Origin: Phocaeicola faecicola
Lineage (GTDB): Bacteria > Bacteroidota > Bacteroidia > Bacteroidales > Bacteroidaceae
Direction: 5' to 3'
Length of the DNA stretch: 64,000 bases
Assembly: GCF_013618865.1 (NCBI RefSeq)
Contig: NZ_JABSOE010000006.1
Location: 42,717 to 106,716, forward strand
A program made the position numbers and the translations under genes. This document shows, one piece after another, positions 31,507 through 40,179 of this stretch; within the stretch, counting starts at the first letter, position 1, and the number at the start of each line of letters is the position of its first letter. The notes beneath the pieces were generated by a model. It worked only from the letters and a program-made list of their open reading frames with translations. It had not been told where the DNA came from and searched no databases.

Positions 31507-32067
31507 ATGGAAAATAAGATATTATATACAATCATAGTTCATTCGGAGAACATTGCCGGTCTGTTGAATCAGGTTACGGCGGTATTTACCCGTCGGCAGA
31601 TTAACATCGAGAGCCTGAATGTGTCTGCTTCGTCGATCAAGGGGGTACATAAGTATACGATTACTTGCTGGACGACTCCCGACATCGTGGCAAAGGTGGT
31701 GAGTCAGATTGAGAAAAAGATGGATGTCATCCAGGCGCATTATTTCACGGACGATGAGATTTTCCAGCGTGAGGTGGCGCTTTATAAGGTGTCTACTCCC
31801 GAATTTCAGTCGAACCCCGAAGCATCCCGGCTCATCCGCCGTTACAGTGCCCATATTGTGGAGATGAATCCGACTTTTGCCACTGTGGAACTGACGGGAA
31901 TGAGCGATGACATTACTTCGCTGTATCAGGAACTGAAGGCGCTGGGCTGTGTACTGCAGTTTGTCCGTTCGGGCAGGGTAGCGGTTTCGACCAGTTGTTT
32001 CGAACGGGTCAATGAGTATCTGGCACATCGCGAGGAACGGTATCAGGCTGAAAAACAAACGAAGTGA
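31507..32067 (+). CDS. ilvN: acetolactate synthase, small (regulatory) subunit
   Basis: The ACT-domain subunit binds valine and controls the catalytic subunit. The N-terminal ACT domain is plain: 'YTIIVHSENIAGLLNQVTAVFTRRQINIESLNVSAS'. The product of 186 residues is the long, ilvH-like form with a C-terminal second domain ('RYSAHIVEMNPTFATVELTGMSDDITSLYQELKALGCV'). I start at the second ATG because the AAAGG site (31494-31498) is at proper distance from it; the first ATG (31501) is too close. It sits between ilvB and the acyl-ACP thioesterase with a 3-base gap to the latter. Confidence 0.95.
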   Translation: MENKILYTIIVHSENIAGLLNQVTAVFTRRQINIESLNVSASSIKGVHKYTITCWTTPDIVAKVVSQIEKKMDVIQAHYFTDDEIFQREVALYKVSTPEFQSNPEASRLIRRYSAHIVEMNPTFATVELTGMSDDITSLYQELKALGCVLQFVRSGRVAVSTSCFERVNEYLAHREERYQAEKQTK

Positions 32068-32070
32068 CTT

Positions 32071-32814
32071 ATGGAAAAAGAGAATAAGATAGGAAGTTAT
32101 GATTTTGTGGCAGAGCCCTTCCATGTCGATTTTACGGAAAAGCTGACGATGGGGGTGCTGGGAAACCACTTGCTCAACTGTGCCGGGATTCATGCGGCGG
32201 AGCGTGGTTTCGGTATTGCCGAACTGAATGAGAATCATTATACCTGGGTGCTGTCCCGTCTGGCAGTGGAAATGGAAGAGATGCCCCGGGCTTATGAGAA
32301 GTTCAGTATCCGTACATGGGTGGAAAACGTGTATCGGTTGTTTACCGACCGTAATTTCGAGATTGTGAATGCAGCGGGCAAGCCCATTGGATATGCCCGT
32401 TCCATCTGGGCCATGATCAGCATGGAGACCCGTAAGCCGGCGGATTTGCTGGCACTGCACGGAGGAGGCATCACGGATTACATTTGTGATAAGGAATGCC
32501 CGATTGAGAAGGCCGGCAGGGTGAAGGTGAATGAGGCGGAACCGGTGGCACGGTATACGGCCAAATACGGTGACATCGACCTCAACGGTCATGTGAACAG
32601 TGTGAAGTACATCGAGCATGCATTGAATCTCTTCCCGCTCGAGATGTTCAGGGAAAAGAGCCTTCGCCGCTTCGAGGTGGCTTATGTGGCCGAGAGTTAT
32701 TACGGCGATACCTTGTGTTTCTACCGCGAACAGGTAGGGGAAGGTGAGTATGACATCGAAATCAAGAAGAACGACACGGAAGTGGTAGTTCGGATAAAAA
32801 TGATATTTAACTAA
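32071..32814 (+). CDS. acyl-ACP thioesterase (FatA/B-like)
   Basis: The enzyme releases free fatty acid from acyl-ACP. The 247-residue protein has the double hot-dog fold of plant FatA/FatB and bacterial TE family enzymes (PF01643 type). The first half contains 'LTMGVLGNHLLNCAGIHAAERGFGI' and 'WVLSRLAVEMEEMPRAYEKFSIRTWVENVYRLFTDRNFEI'. The second half has the catalytic region 'YGDIDLNGHVNSVKYIEHAL', with Asp/Asn and His as in plant enzymes. It is inserted between ilvN and ilvC with 3- and 49-base gaps, so it is co-transcribed with branched-chain amino-acid genes. A link to branched (iso/anteiso) fatty acids is an inference from that position. Confidence 0.9.
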   Translation: MEKENKIGSYDFVAEPFHVDFTEKLTMGVLGNHLLNCAGIHAAERGFGIAELNENHYTWVLSRLAVEMEEMPRAYEKFSIRTWVENVYRLFTDRNFEIVNAAGKPIGYARSIWAMISMETRKPADLLALHGGGITDYICDKECPIEKAGRVKVNEAEPVARYTAKYGDIDLNGHVNSVKYIEHALNLFPLEMFREKSLRRFEVAYVAESYYGDTLCFYREQVGEGEYDIEIKKNDTEVVVRIKMIFN

Positions 32815-32863
32815 TTGTTTGATAACTGGCAGTTTATCGGACTGCGAAAAAAATTGTAACGAT

Positions 32864-33907
32864 ATGGCAAAAATGAATTTTGGCGGTGTGATCGAAAATG
32901 TGGTGACACGCGAAGAATTTCCATTGGAAAAAGCACGTGAGGTTTTGAAGAATGAAACAATAGCAGTGATCGGTTACGGTGTACAGGGACCGGGTCAGTC
33001 ATTGAATTTGCGCGATAATGGGTTTAATGTGATTGTCGGACAGCGTCAGGGCAAGACTTACGAGAAGGCTGTGGCCGACGGATGGGTACCGGGCGAAACG
33101 CTGTTCAGCATTGAAGAGGCGTGTGAGCGTGCTACCATTATCCAGGTGTTGCTGTCGGATGCGGCTCAGATTGAGTGCTGGCCGTTGATCAAAAAGCATC
33201 TGACTCCGGGCAAGGCGCTTTATTTCTCTCACGGTTTTGCCATTACTTATAAGGAGCGTACCGGCATCGTGCCTCCGGCTGATGTGGATGTTATTCTGGT
33301 GGCTCCGAAGGGATCGGGTACTTCTCTTCGTACGATGTTCCTGGAAGGACGTGGACTGAACTCTTCGTATGCGGTGTTCCAGGATGCAACCGGCAAAGCC
33401 ATGGACCGTGTGATTGCCTTGGGTATCGGTGTCGGTTCGGGTTATTTGTTTGAAACGACTTTCAAGCGTGAGGTATATTCTGACCTGACCGGTGAGCGTG
33501 GTACGTTGATGGGTGCTATTCAGGGTCTGTTGCTGGCTCAGTATGAGGTGTTGCGTGAAAACGGACATACTCCGTCGGAGGCTTTCAACGAAACGGTAGA
33601 AGAGCTGACTCAGTCATTGATGCCGCTGTTTGCTGCCAAGGGTATGGACTGGATGTATGCCAACTGTTCGACAACGGCTCAGCGCGGTGCGCTCGACTGG
33701 ATGGGTCCGTTTCACGATGCAACCAAACCGGTTTTCGAAAAGTTGTATAAGTCGGTTGCCGACGGTATCGAAGCACAGCGTTCCATCGACTCTAACTCAC
33801 AGCCGGACTATCGCGACAAACTGAACGAAGAGTTGCGTCAGTTGCGCGAAAGCGAAATGTGGCAGACAGGTGCAGTTGTCCGTAAACTGCGTCCGGAAAA
33901 TAACTGA
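32864..33907 (+). CDS. ilvC: ketol-acid reductoisomerase
   Basis: IlvC isomerises and reduces acetohydroxy acids with NAD(P)H and Mg2+. The protein (347 residues) has the Rossmann motif 'VIGYGVQGPGQSLNLRDNG' near residue 35, the cofactor-selecting loop 'VGQRQGKTYEKA', 'VAPKGSGTSLRTMF' with the catalytic region, and the C-terminal knotted domain with 'DLTGERGTLMGAIQGL' (Mg ligands) and 'EELTQSLMPLFAAKGMDWMYANCSTTAQRGALDW'. That places it among the Bacteroidetes KARIs, which carry distinctive spacing from the E. coli enzyme. The start is MAKMNFGG; 15 upstream codons are open but unrelated. It is the last gene of the ilv operon, with a terminator at 33932-33967. Confidence 0.97.
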   Translation: MAKMNFGGVIENVVTREEFPLEKAREVLKNETIAVIGYGVQGPGQSLNLRDNGFNVIVGQRQGKTYEKAVADGWVPGETLFSIEEACERATIIQVLLSDAAQIECWPLIKKHLTPGKALYFSHGFAITYKERTGIVPPADVDVILVAPKGSGTSLRTMFLEGRGLNSSYAVFQDATGKAMDRVIALGIGVGSGYLFETTFKREVYSDLTGERGTLMGAIQGLLLAQYEVLRENGHTPSEAFNETVEELTQSLMPLFAAKGMDWMYANCSTTAQRGALDWMGPFHDATKPVFEKLYKSVADGIEAQRSIDSNSQPDYRDKLNEELRQLRESEMWQTGAVVRKLRPENN

Positions 33908-33931
33908 TACGGGGATTTTTCCTGCAATGAA

Positions 33932-33969
33932 AACAGTCATCTTCTTTCGGGGAGGTGGCTGTTCTTTTG
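33932..33969 (+). terminator. terminator of the ilv operon
   Basis: A 13-bp stem with several G-U pairs (33932-33944 with 33951-33963) followed by cttttgtt. It lies 25 bases past the ilvC stop. Confidence 0.75.
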
Positions 33970-34357
33970 TTGATGAAGGTCGCTGGGACCTTCTCTCCGG
34001 AGGGGCCTTCCGGCTCTTTCGGCCGACTTGCTTGGCGTGGTGGAAGGGACAGAAACGGGAATGGAAAACGGATGGGACGGAGCCGTGAACCCGGATGGAC
34101 TTTTATGGATTTTTTATGAACTGTATTGTAAAAGCTGCCGGAGGATTTTGTTGGATTATGTCTGTGATTTTTTCTAAATTTGCTTGCAGAACAGTGGCTT
34201 GGAGATGTCTGGAAAGCGGTCGGAAACCTGTCTTCCTGAGCGTGTGGCAAAGACGTTTGCCGGCTCCGGAAAGGGTGGAATGACTGTGGGGAAGAAGGGA
34301 CTTCCGATGCCTGCTGTAATGGAGAGATTACGATTGATTATTTGAACAAATAGATTT
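33970..34357. other. gene-free stretch before the chondroitin lyase
   Basis: Apart from small GC-rich repeats (gaaggtc/gaccttc, 33975-33993) and the lyase promoter at 34151-34182, I see nothing that codes. The lyase mRNA would have a leader of about 170 bases with no recognisable riboswitch. Confidence 0.6.
34151..34182 (+). promoter_or_regulatory. promoter of the chondroitin lyase gene
   Basis: TTG at 34151-34153, a 21-base spacer, TAAATTTG at 34175-34182. The leader would be about 170 bases. Confidence 0.5.
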
Positions 34358-37258
34358 ATGAGAAAACTTTTATTGCCTGTTTTTATTGCGGCATGTATTC
34401 CGTCGTATGCCCAGTCGGTCATCGGATTTGAGGGAGGCGTGCCTGAGGGGTTTACTTCATCCCAGAGTGAATTGTCTGTAACAAGCAATTTGTATAAGGA
34501 GGGAAAACAGAGTCTTGAATGGAACTTCGGTCCGGAATCGACTTTGGAGATTGCCTTGAAAAAACCGATTGTTCTGAATAAGAAAAGCGAGACGAAGGGG
34601 GGAACCACGCTGTGGTTGTACAACGAGCAGCCGGCACAGGATTCTGTCCGTTTTGAGTTCCTGGATGAGTCCGGAAAGGTCCGTTACTGGTTTACCTATC
34701 GCCTGGCATCGCAGGGATGGCGTGCGTGCTGGATCGGGTTTAAGAGCATGCGTGGAGACAAGTTGCAGGCTGGAGATGAGATGACGCTGACACATTGCCG
34801 GCTGGTGGCTCCGAAGCGTAAGGGACGGGTGTACCTGGACCGCTGGAAGATGTTTGAGAACAACATGAACCTGCGTACGACACCCGACATGCAGATTGCT
34901 TATAACGACCTGGCAGTAGGAAGAGACTTGTGGCACTGGTGCCGCGTGTGGGAATGGGAACAGTATACCTGGGACATCCCTCGTCCGGAGGTGCTTTCTG
35001 CGGCTCAGAAAAAAGACCTGAAGACGGTGGAGGCCAACCTGGATAAGGTGATTGTCGCTCCGACGAATGTATCGGGCTTGTTGAAGAAGGCAGAGGATGT
35101 GTATGCCAAGGCGGCCATCACTCCGTTCGGAAACGGTTTTGCCGGTGCGCCTGTCGTGGCTCCGGATGAGCAGAACAAGAAGGCGGGGGAACTGTCCTGG
35201 AATGACCTGGAGACGATGCTTTCCGGTTTTGCCTTCGATGCGGTACGCAATCAGTCTAAAGAGAGCGAGGAGCGTTATTTCACGGTATGGAAGTATGCGA
35301 TGGACCAGGGTTTCGCTTTCGGTAGTGGAATGGGAACCAATCATCATTACGGTTATCAGGTGCGTAAAATCTATACAACGGCCTGGCTGATGCGGGACCG
35401 GATTGCCCGTTCTCCGTTGCAGGCTGACATTATCAGTACACTGTCGTTCTGGTCTGCCTTGCAGGAAACACGCCGTCCTTGTCCGGAGGTAAGGGATGAG
35501 ATGCTGGATTCATGGAATACCTTGCTGCAGGCCAAACTGATTGCAGCCATGATGCTGGTGGATGAACGCGACCGGGTACAGGCGTTGCAGGGATTGTCTC
35601 GCTGGGTTTCGGGCTCGGTGAAGTATACGCCGGGTACCATCGGTGGTATCAAGGTCGACGGAACGACTTTCCATCACGGAGGTTTCTATCCGGGATATAC
35701 GACCGGGGCTCTGGCTACCGTGGCCGATTATGTGGCGATGACTTCCGGTACGGAGTTTGTACCTACTTTGGAAGCCCGTCAGCGGCTTGCAAATGCCTTC
35801 CTGACCATGCGCAATTATTGTAATATGTATGAATGGGGTACCGGAATCGGAGGACGTCATCCGTTTACCGGTAAGATGGGGGCTGCGGATATCAAGGCTT
35901 TTGCCCAGTTGGCCCTCTCGGGCGACCTGTCGGGTGAAGGAGGTGATTTCGACCGTCATCTGGCTGCCGATTACCTGCGCCTGATTGGAGACAAGGATAC
36001 GCCGGAAGCCCGTTTCTTCAAGGAGAAAGGAGTAAAGGCGGCTGAGGCTCCCGAAGGATTTTTTGTATACAATTATGGAGCGGCCGGTATTTTCCGTCGC
36101 GGAGAATGGATGGTGACGCTGAAAGGATATAACACCAATGTGTGGGGTTCTGAGATTTATACGAAGGACAACCGTTACGGACGTTATCAGAGTTATGGCT
36201 CGGCACAGATTATGGGACAGCCTTCGCGCAGTGCGAGCGGGTTTGTAGAGAACGGCTGGGACTGGAACCGTTTGCCGGGAACGACTACCATTCATCTGCC
36301 TTTCGACTTGCTGGAGAATCCTCGTCCGGGTACGCTGATGGCTCGTTCCGATGAGGAATTTGCCGGGGCTTCTTCCCTGGAGGACAAGAACGGTATGTTT
36401 GCCATGAAACTGTCGGAAGCCGATTATCCGAATTTCACACCCGATTTTGTGGCACGCAAGTCGGTCTTCTGTTTTGATAACCATATGGTCTGCCTGGGTA
36501 CGGGCATTTCCAACAGCAATGCGGAGTATCCTACTGAGACTACGCTTTTCCAGAGTGAATACCGCAGCGGAAAGAATGCCATCTCGGTAAATGGAAAGAA
36601 AGCCGATGCCGTGGGATTTGAAACGCAGCTGGAAGGCGATGGCAAGTGCCTGATCGGCGATGGTTACGGTAATTATTACCAGGTGAACGAGGGTACTGTC
36701 AAGGTGCAGATTGCTGAACAGGAGAGTCGTAACGAGCGGACCAAAGCGGCCAATAAGGGAACTTTTGCTTCTGCTTATCTGCTGCACGGCAAGGCTCCGA
36801 AGGATGCAACTTATTCGTATACCGTATGGATTCAGCCTACCGGTAAGCAACTGGCGGCTGCCAGAAAGAAGGAGGTTTGTTCGGTGCTTCGCCGGGACAA
36901 CGTGGCTCATATCGTGAAGGATCATGCCACTGGTATTACGGCTTATGCGGCATTTGAGCAGACTGAGGTAGGAGGTACCGACTGTATCGCAAAGATTCCG
37001 GCAGAAACCATGGTGATGAAGAAAGAATCGGGCAAGCAGCTTGTCATCAGTGTCTGTGACCCGAACCTCCACATCGAGGAGAAGACTTATACCACTCCGG
37101 AACCGAGTGCTCCTTCTCAGAAAAAGCTGGTGCTGAACGGAAAGTGGAGTCTGGCAACGGATACCGACCGGGTGAAAGTGACTCAGAACGGTGATCAGAC
37201 GGAGGTGACTGTGACTTGTCAGCACGGTCTTCCAGTGGAGTTTACCTTGAATAAATAA
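34358..37258 (+). CDS. polysaccharide lyase family 8, chondroitin sulfate ABC lyase-like
   Basis: The exported enzyme (966 residues, signal peptide ending at 'PSYAQ') cleaves chondroitin/dermatan sulfate by beta-elimination. Order of parts: N-terminal carbohydrate-binding-like beta-sandwich ('EGKQSLEWNFGPESTLEIAL', residues about 20-180), an alpha/alpha toroid with 'GSGMGTNHHYGYQVRKIY', the catalytic motif FHHGGFYPGY with His440 and Tyr447 (the same seven-residue spacing as His501/Tyr508 of Proteus ABC lyase I), and C-terminal beta-sandwich domains ('TYSYTVWIQPTGKQ'). The product would be unsaturated sulfated disaccharides. No SusC/D pair or unsaturated glucuronyl hydrolase lies beside it. 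A Ser-type sulfatase is 25 kb away. It is monocistronic, with its own promoter and terminator. Confidence 0.9.
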   Translation: MRKLLLPVFIAACIPSYAQSVIGFEGGVPEGFTSSQSELSVTSNLYKEGKQSLEWNFGPESTLEIALKKPIVLNKKSETKGGTTLWLYNEQPAQDSVRFEFLDESGKVRYWFTYRLASQGWRACWIGFKSMRGDKLQAGDEMTLTHCRLVAPKRKGRVYLDRWKMFENNMNLRTTPDMQIAYNDLAVGRDLWHWCRVWEWEQYTWDIPRPEVLSAAQKKDLKTVEANLDKVIVAPTNVSGLLKKAEDVYAKAAITPFGNGFAGAPVVAPDEQNKKAGELSWNDLETMLSGFAFDAVRNQSKESEERYFTVWKYAMDQGFAFGSGMGTNHHYGYQVRKIYTTAWLMRDRIARSPLQADIISTLSFWSALQETRRPCPEVRDEMLDSWNTLLQAKLIAAMMLVDERDRVQALQGLSRWVSGSVKYTPGTIGGIKVDGTTFHHGGFYPGYTTGALATVADYVAMTSGTEFVPTLEARQRLANAFLTMRNYCNMYEWGTGIGGRHPFTGKMGAADIKAFAQLALSGDLSGEGGDFDRHLAADYLRLIGDKDTPEARFFKEKGVKAAEAPEGFFVYNYGAAGIFRRGEWMVTLKGYNTNVWGSEIYTKDNRYGRYQSYGSAQIMGQPSRSASGFVENGWDWNRLPGTTTIHLPFDLLENPRPGTLMARSDEEFAGASSLEDKNGMFAMKLSEADYPNFTPDFVARKSVFCFDNHMVCLGTGISNSNAEYPTETTLFQSEYRSGKNAISVNGKKADAVGFETQLEGDGKCLIGDGYGNYYQVNEGTVKVQIAEQESRNERTKAANKGTFASAYLLHGKAPKDATYSYTVWIQPTGKQLAAARKKEVCSVLRRDNVAHIVKDHATGITAYAAFEQTEVGGTDCIAKIPAETMVMKKESGKQLVISVCDPNLHIEEKTYTTPEPSAPSQKKLVLNGKWSLATDTDRVKVTQNGDQTEVTVTCQHGLPVEFTLNK

Positions 37259-37273
37259 CCAGAGAATTGACCG

Positions 37274-37343
37274 ATGTGCGGAGAGTCAAGTGGGATAATT
37301 GCGGTATTTTTCCTGCTTTGCTCTCCGCACATGGTATTTTTTG
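37274..37343 (+). terminator. long-loop terminator of the lyase gene
   Basis: A perfect 12-bp stem (37274-37285 with 37321-37332) and a T-run (ggtatttttt). The 35-base loop is unusually long and may itself fold. Confidence 0.78.
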
Positions 37344-37574
37344 CTTATATTTAGGCAGAAATAGTATCCGACGGAAATCGTCTTTCTGTTGGATAAGGAA
37401 TCGATACGGAGCCGTGTTGTCGGGCCCGGCGTTGCCGGTTGCGTATGTGGCAGAAAGGCATGGCGGGCAGGGCAGGACGAAAGTTTCCGGTTCCGCTCCC
37501 GCTGCCGGAGGAAGATTCCCGAATCCTGAATGAAAATCTATCTTTGAAGAAAAAATAAATTAACTCGGTAAGAT
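37344..37574. other. gene-free spacer before the nitroreductase
   Basis: GC-rich, no credible coding frame. A -7 element TATCTTTG lies at 37539-37546, 28 bases before the next ATG, without a -33 box. Confidence 0.5.
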
Positions 37575-38099
37575 ATGGAAAATGAAGTATTGAACGTTAT
37601 CAGGACACGCCGCAGTTGCCGGAAGTATAAACTCGAGCAGATTACGGACGAAGAGTTGCAGGCAGTATTGGAGGCCGGTACATATGCCCCTTCCTCACGC
37701 GGAATGCAGTCGGCCTATATTGTGGCCGTACAGAATAAGGAACAGCAGGAACGGCTGGCATCCATGAATGCGAGAATCATGGGAGCTACCTCCAATCCTT
37801 ATTACGATGCTCCGACCTATGTGCTGGTGTTTGCACCTGCCAATGCCAATAACCCGGTTCAGGACGGAAGTTGTATTTTGGAGAACATGATGCTTGCGGC
37901 CCATTCACTGGGACTGGGCAGTTGCTGGATTCACCGGGAACGTGAGATGTTCGCTTCTCCGGAAGGTCAGGAACTGATGTGTCAGTGGGGATTGCCGGCC
38001 GGACTGGTCGGTATCGGAGCTTTGTCACTGGGCTATCCTGCTGCTGAAGCCGGACAGGCGAAGCCTCGCAAGGAAGATTATTTCCGCATTATCAAATAA
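37575..38099 (+). CDS. nitroreductase family flavoprotein
   Basis: This is a 174-residue FMN-dependent oxidoreductase of the NADH-oxidase/nitroreductase fold. The N-terminal 'VIRTRRSCRKYKLEQITDEELQAVLEAGTYAPSSRGMQSA' supplies the Arg and Ser residues contacting FMN. 'SCILENMMLAAHSLGLGSCWIHRE' is the dimer-interface helix, and 'GIGALSLGYPA' the C-terminal phosphate-binding part. Members reduce nitro compounds, quinones or enones; nim-type or azo activity cannot be told from sequence. It is monocistronic and followed by a strong bidirectional terminator. In anaerobes such enzymes influence metronidazole activation, but that is not shown here. Confidence 0.92.
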   Translation: MENEVLNVIRTRRSCRKYKLEQITDEELQAVLEAGTYAPSSRGMQSAYIVAVQNKEQQERLASMNARIMGATSNPYYDAPTYVLVFAPANANNPVQDGSCILENMMLAAHSLGLGSCWIHREREMFASPEGQELMCQWGLPAGLVGIGALSLGYPAAEAGQAKPRKEDYFRIIK

Positions 38100-38223
38100 A
38101 CCTTTCTTCAGAAGAAGGTGGAGAGAGGGTACCGGTAAAGCAGGGGATTCCGCTTCTGTTTCCGTTTCCGAAAGGATTGAGGGTAGAACTGGAGTGCGGA
38201 ATCTGCTGTTCCGGCAGATATAC

Positions 38224-38272
38224 AAAAAAGCCGTATCATGCTTTCTGCGGAAAGTCTGATACGGCTTTTTTT
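38224..38272 (+). terminator. strong bidirectional terminator
   Basis: A 15-bp stem (38224-38238 with 38257-38271) with an inner ctttc/gaaag helix (38241-38245 with 38250-38254), flanked by A and T runs on both sides. It serves the nitroreductase and probably the convergent lipoprotein gene. Confidence 0.92.
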
Positions 38273-38373
38273 GTATGTATTCATTTATTACTTCTGTTGC
38301 TTCGTCTTTCCCGATGTTTTTCCGGCAGTATCCTTAAAGTGCCTTTACTTTGCGGAGGGAGGCTGAAGCTCTT

Positions 38374-38814
38374 TTATTTCTGTGCTTTGCGGCTGCGGGG
38401 CAAGTCGGCCAGTTCGTCTTTATAGGCTTTGTAAGTACCCGGGCGCTGGGTAGTTGCCTTGAAGGTAACCTCCCCCGAAGCGAAACTGATGTTTCCGATT
38501 TCCTTTCCCTGTGCATCCTTTACAACGTCCGAAGGAGTGTTCTGGAAAGTACCTTCCCACCGGTAGATTTCTTCTCTCTGTTCGTCTTCCAGGTATTCCT
38601 GGTAGCGGCAGTTCATCCGGTATCCGTCTTTCAACTGAGTGATTTCGATATACGTATCGGTTTCTCCAGTCAGTTTTCCGTATTTTCCGGTGATGTCTCC
38701 CAGGTCATCGTCCGATGTACATCCGGCAACGGCAGCCGAGATAAGCAGGAACAGAAAAATGCGCTCCAGGTTGCGGAGAAAATTCAATGATGGAAAAATG
38801 TGTGCTTTTTTCAT
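38374..38814 (-). CDS. small lipoprotein of unknown function
   Basis: The 146-residue product has a lipoprotein signal ('RIFLFLLISAAVAGC') followed by TSDDD, an acidic run like the Bacteroides surface-localisation signal, so it may be displayed on the cell surface. The rest is beta-rich ('DTYIEITQLKDGYRMNCRYQEYLEDE', 'EIYRWEGTFQNTPSD', 'ISFASGEVTFKATTQRPGTYKAYKDE') and could be a small lipocalin-like or barrel fold, but I recognise no family. The start chosen is the Met of MKKAHIF; the frame is open 13 codons further. A -7 element (TATCTTTG, minus) lies at 38857-38864. It is monocistronic. Confidence 0.72.
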   Translation of the reverse strand: MKKAHIFPSLNFLRNLERIFLFLLISAAVAGCTSDDDLGDITGKYGKLTGETDTYIEITQLKDGYRMNCRYQEYLEDEQREEIYRWEGTFQNTPSDVVKDAQGKEIGNISFASGEVTFKATTQRPGTYKAYKDELADLPRSRKAQK

Positions 38815-38856
38815 AAGGTCTTGTTTTATCATTCTTTTTATTGTTCTTAACATTCA

Positions 38857-38864
38857 CAAAGATA
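38857..38864 (-). promoter_or_regulatory. putative -7 element for the small lipoprotein
   Basis: Reads TATCTTTG on the minus strand, 43 bases upstream of the start. No TTTG at the right distance. Confidence 0.4.
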
Positions 38865-39072
38865 AATAATAAAACCATACCTCCATCGTTTTATCGGGGT
38901 TAAAAACGGTATTTTGTTTATTTTCTTTAACCTGATGCTTCCTTATTTGCTTTTCCCTACGGAACTTATGACGCTTTTTCTTCCGCTGTTCCGTATTTCG
39001 CATAATTTGTTTAAAATGAAATATTTGGTGTAATATTCCCGGAAAGATGACGGATATATCTTATTTTTTCTC

Positions 39073-39080
39073 TAAATTTG
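39073..39080 (+). promoter_or_regulatory. putative -7 element of the rlmN operon
   Basis: TAAATTTG, 32 bases before the ATG. The -33 region lacks TTTG. Confidence 0.4.
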
Positions 39081-39090
39081 TACGCTAATT

Positions 39091-39106
39091 GTATATATAT
39101 ATATAT
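39091..39106. repeat. TA dinucleotide repeat in the rlmN leader
   Basis: A run of seven and a half TA units lies between the predicted transcription start and the ATG, ending 5 bases before it, in the ribosome-binding zone. Confidence 0.85.
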
Positions 39107-39111
39107 CGAGA

Positions 39112-40164
39112 ATGATGGACATGGAGAAAGTTCCCTTGTTGGGGAAGACATTGGAGGAGGTTCAAGTATTGGTGCGCGGCCTGGGGATGCCGGCATTTAC
39201 TGCCAAACAGATTGTTTCGTGGCTGTATGACAAGAAAGTGACTTCGATTGATGAGATGACTAACCTGTCGTTGAAGAACCGTGAACTGCTGAAAGAGCAT
39301 TATGAAGTGGGAGCCTCTGCACCGGTGCATGAGATGAGATCGGTAGACGGAACGGTAAAGTATTTGTTCCGTACCCCGGAAGGTGATTTTATTGAGTCCG
39401 TATATATACCCGACAATGACCGGGCTACTTTGTGCGTGTCCTCTCAGGTGGGCTGTAAGATGAACTGTCTGTTTTGCATGACAGGAAAACAGGGGTATAC
39501 CAACAGCCTGACTGCCACTCAGATTCTGAATCAGATTTATTCCATTCCCGAAAGAGATACGCTTACCAATGTGGTGTTCATGGGGATGGGAGAGCCCTTT
39601 GATAATCTGGATGCGGTGCTGAAGGCGCTGACCATCCTGACTTCCGATTATGGATATGCATGGAGTCCGAAGCGCATTACCGTTTCGACCGTGGGATTGC
39701 GGAAAGGTATGGAACGCTTCCTGGAAGAGAGCGACTGCCACCTGGCGGTGAGCCTGCATTCTCCGTTCCCTGCCCAGCGGCGTGAACTGATGCCTGCCGA
39801 GAAAGCTTTCTCCATCATGGAGATGCTGGAGATTCTCCGCCGGTACGATTTCAGCAAGCAGCGGCGTCTTTCTTTCGAATACATTGTGTTCAAGGGTGTC
39901 AACGACAGCATGATTTATGCCAAGGAACTGGTGAAGATTCTCCGGGGACTGGACTGCCGTGTCAACCTCATCCGCTTCCATGCGATTCCGGGCGTCGACC
40001 TGGAAGGAACCGACATGGATTCCATGCTGGCCTTCCGCGACTATCTTACGCAGCACGGTGTCTTTGCCACTATCCGTGCCTCACGTGGAGAAGATATTTT
40101 CGCTGCCTGCGGCATGCTTTCTACGGCCAAGCAGCAGGCTGAAAAGAAACAGACAGAAAATTAA
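39112..40164 (+). CDS. rlmN: 23S rRNA (adenine-2503-C2)-methyltransferase
   Basis: This radical-SAM enzyme methylates A2503 of 23S rRNA and also A37 of some tRNAs. The 350-residue protein has the cluster motif 'CKMNCLFCMTGKQGYTNSLTATQI' (CxxxCxxC near residue 113), 'FMGMGEPFDNLDAV', 'ISTVG'-type 'RITVSTVGLRKGM', and the C-terminal catalytic Cys in 'IFAACGML'. This Cys, with the one in 'SSQVGCKMNC', fits RlmN rather than Cfr. The start is the first of two adjacent ATGs (39112/39115). It heads an operon with DUF4837, pdxA and UPF0104 genes (gaps 15 and 9, then an 11-base overlap). Confidence 0.96.
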   Translation: MMDMEKVPLLGKTLEEVQVLVRGLGMPAFTAKQIVSWLYDKKVTSIDEMTNLSLKNRELLKEHYEVGASAPVHEMRSVDGTVKYLFRTPEGDFIESVYIPDNDRATLCVSSQVGCKMNCLFCMTGKQGYTNSLTATQILNQIYSIPERDTLTNVVFMGMGEPFDNLDAVLKALTILTSDYGYAWSPKRITVSTVGLRKGMERFLEESDCHLAVSLHSPFPAQRRELMPAEKAFSIMEMLEILRRYDFSKQRRLSFEYIVFKGVNDSMIYAKELVKILRGLDCRVNLIRFHAIPGVDLEGTDMDSMLAFRDYLTQHGVFATIRASRGEDIFAACGMLSTAKQQAEKKQTEN

Positions 40165-40179
40165 TAAACATTGATAACC

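Noticed and set aside
29703..31535. A 610-codon minus-strand frame antisense to ilvB
   Set aside because: No domain or hydrophobic pattern of its own, covers the well-identified ilvB, and is explained by codon bias.
33792..34250. A 152-codon minus-strand frame in the gap after ilvC
   Set aside because: Low-complexity, no family resemblance, overlaps the ilvC end, its terminator and the lyase promoter.
35510..37225. A 571-codon minus-strand frame antisense to the chondroitin lyase
   Set aside because: Shadow frame; the plus-strand lyase has signal peptide, domains and catalytic motifs.
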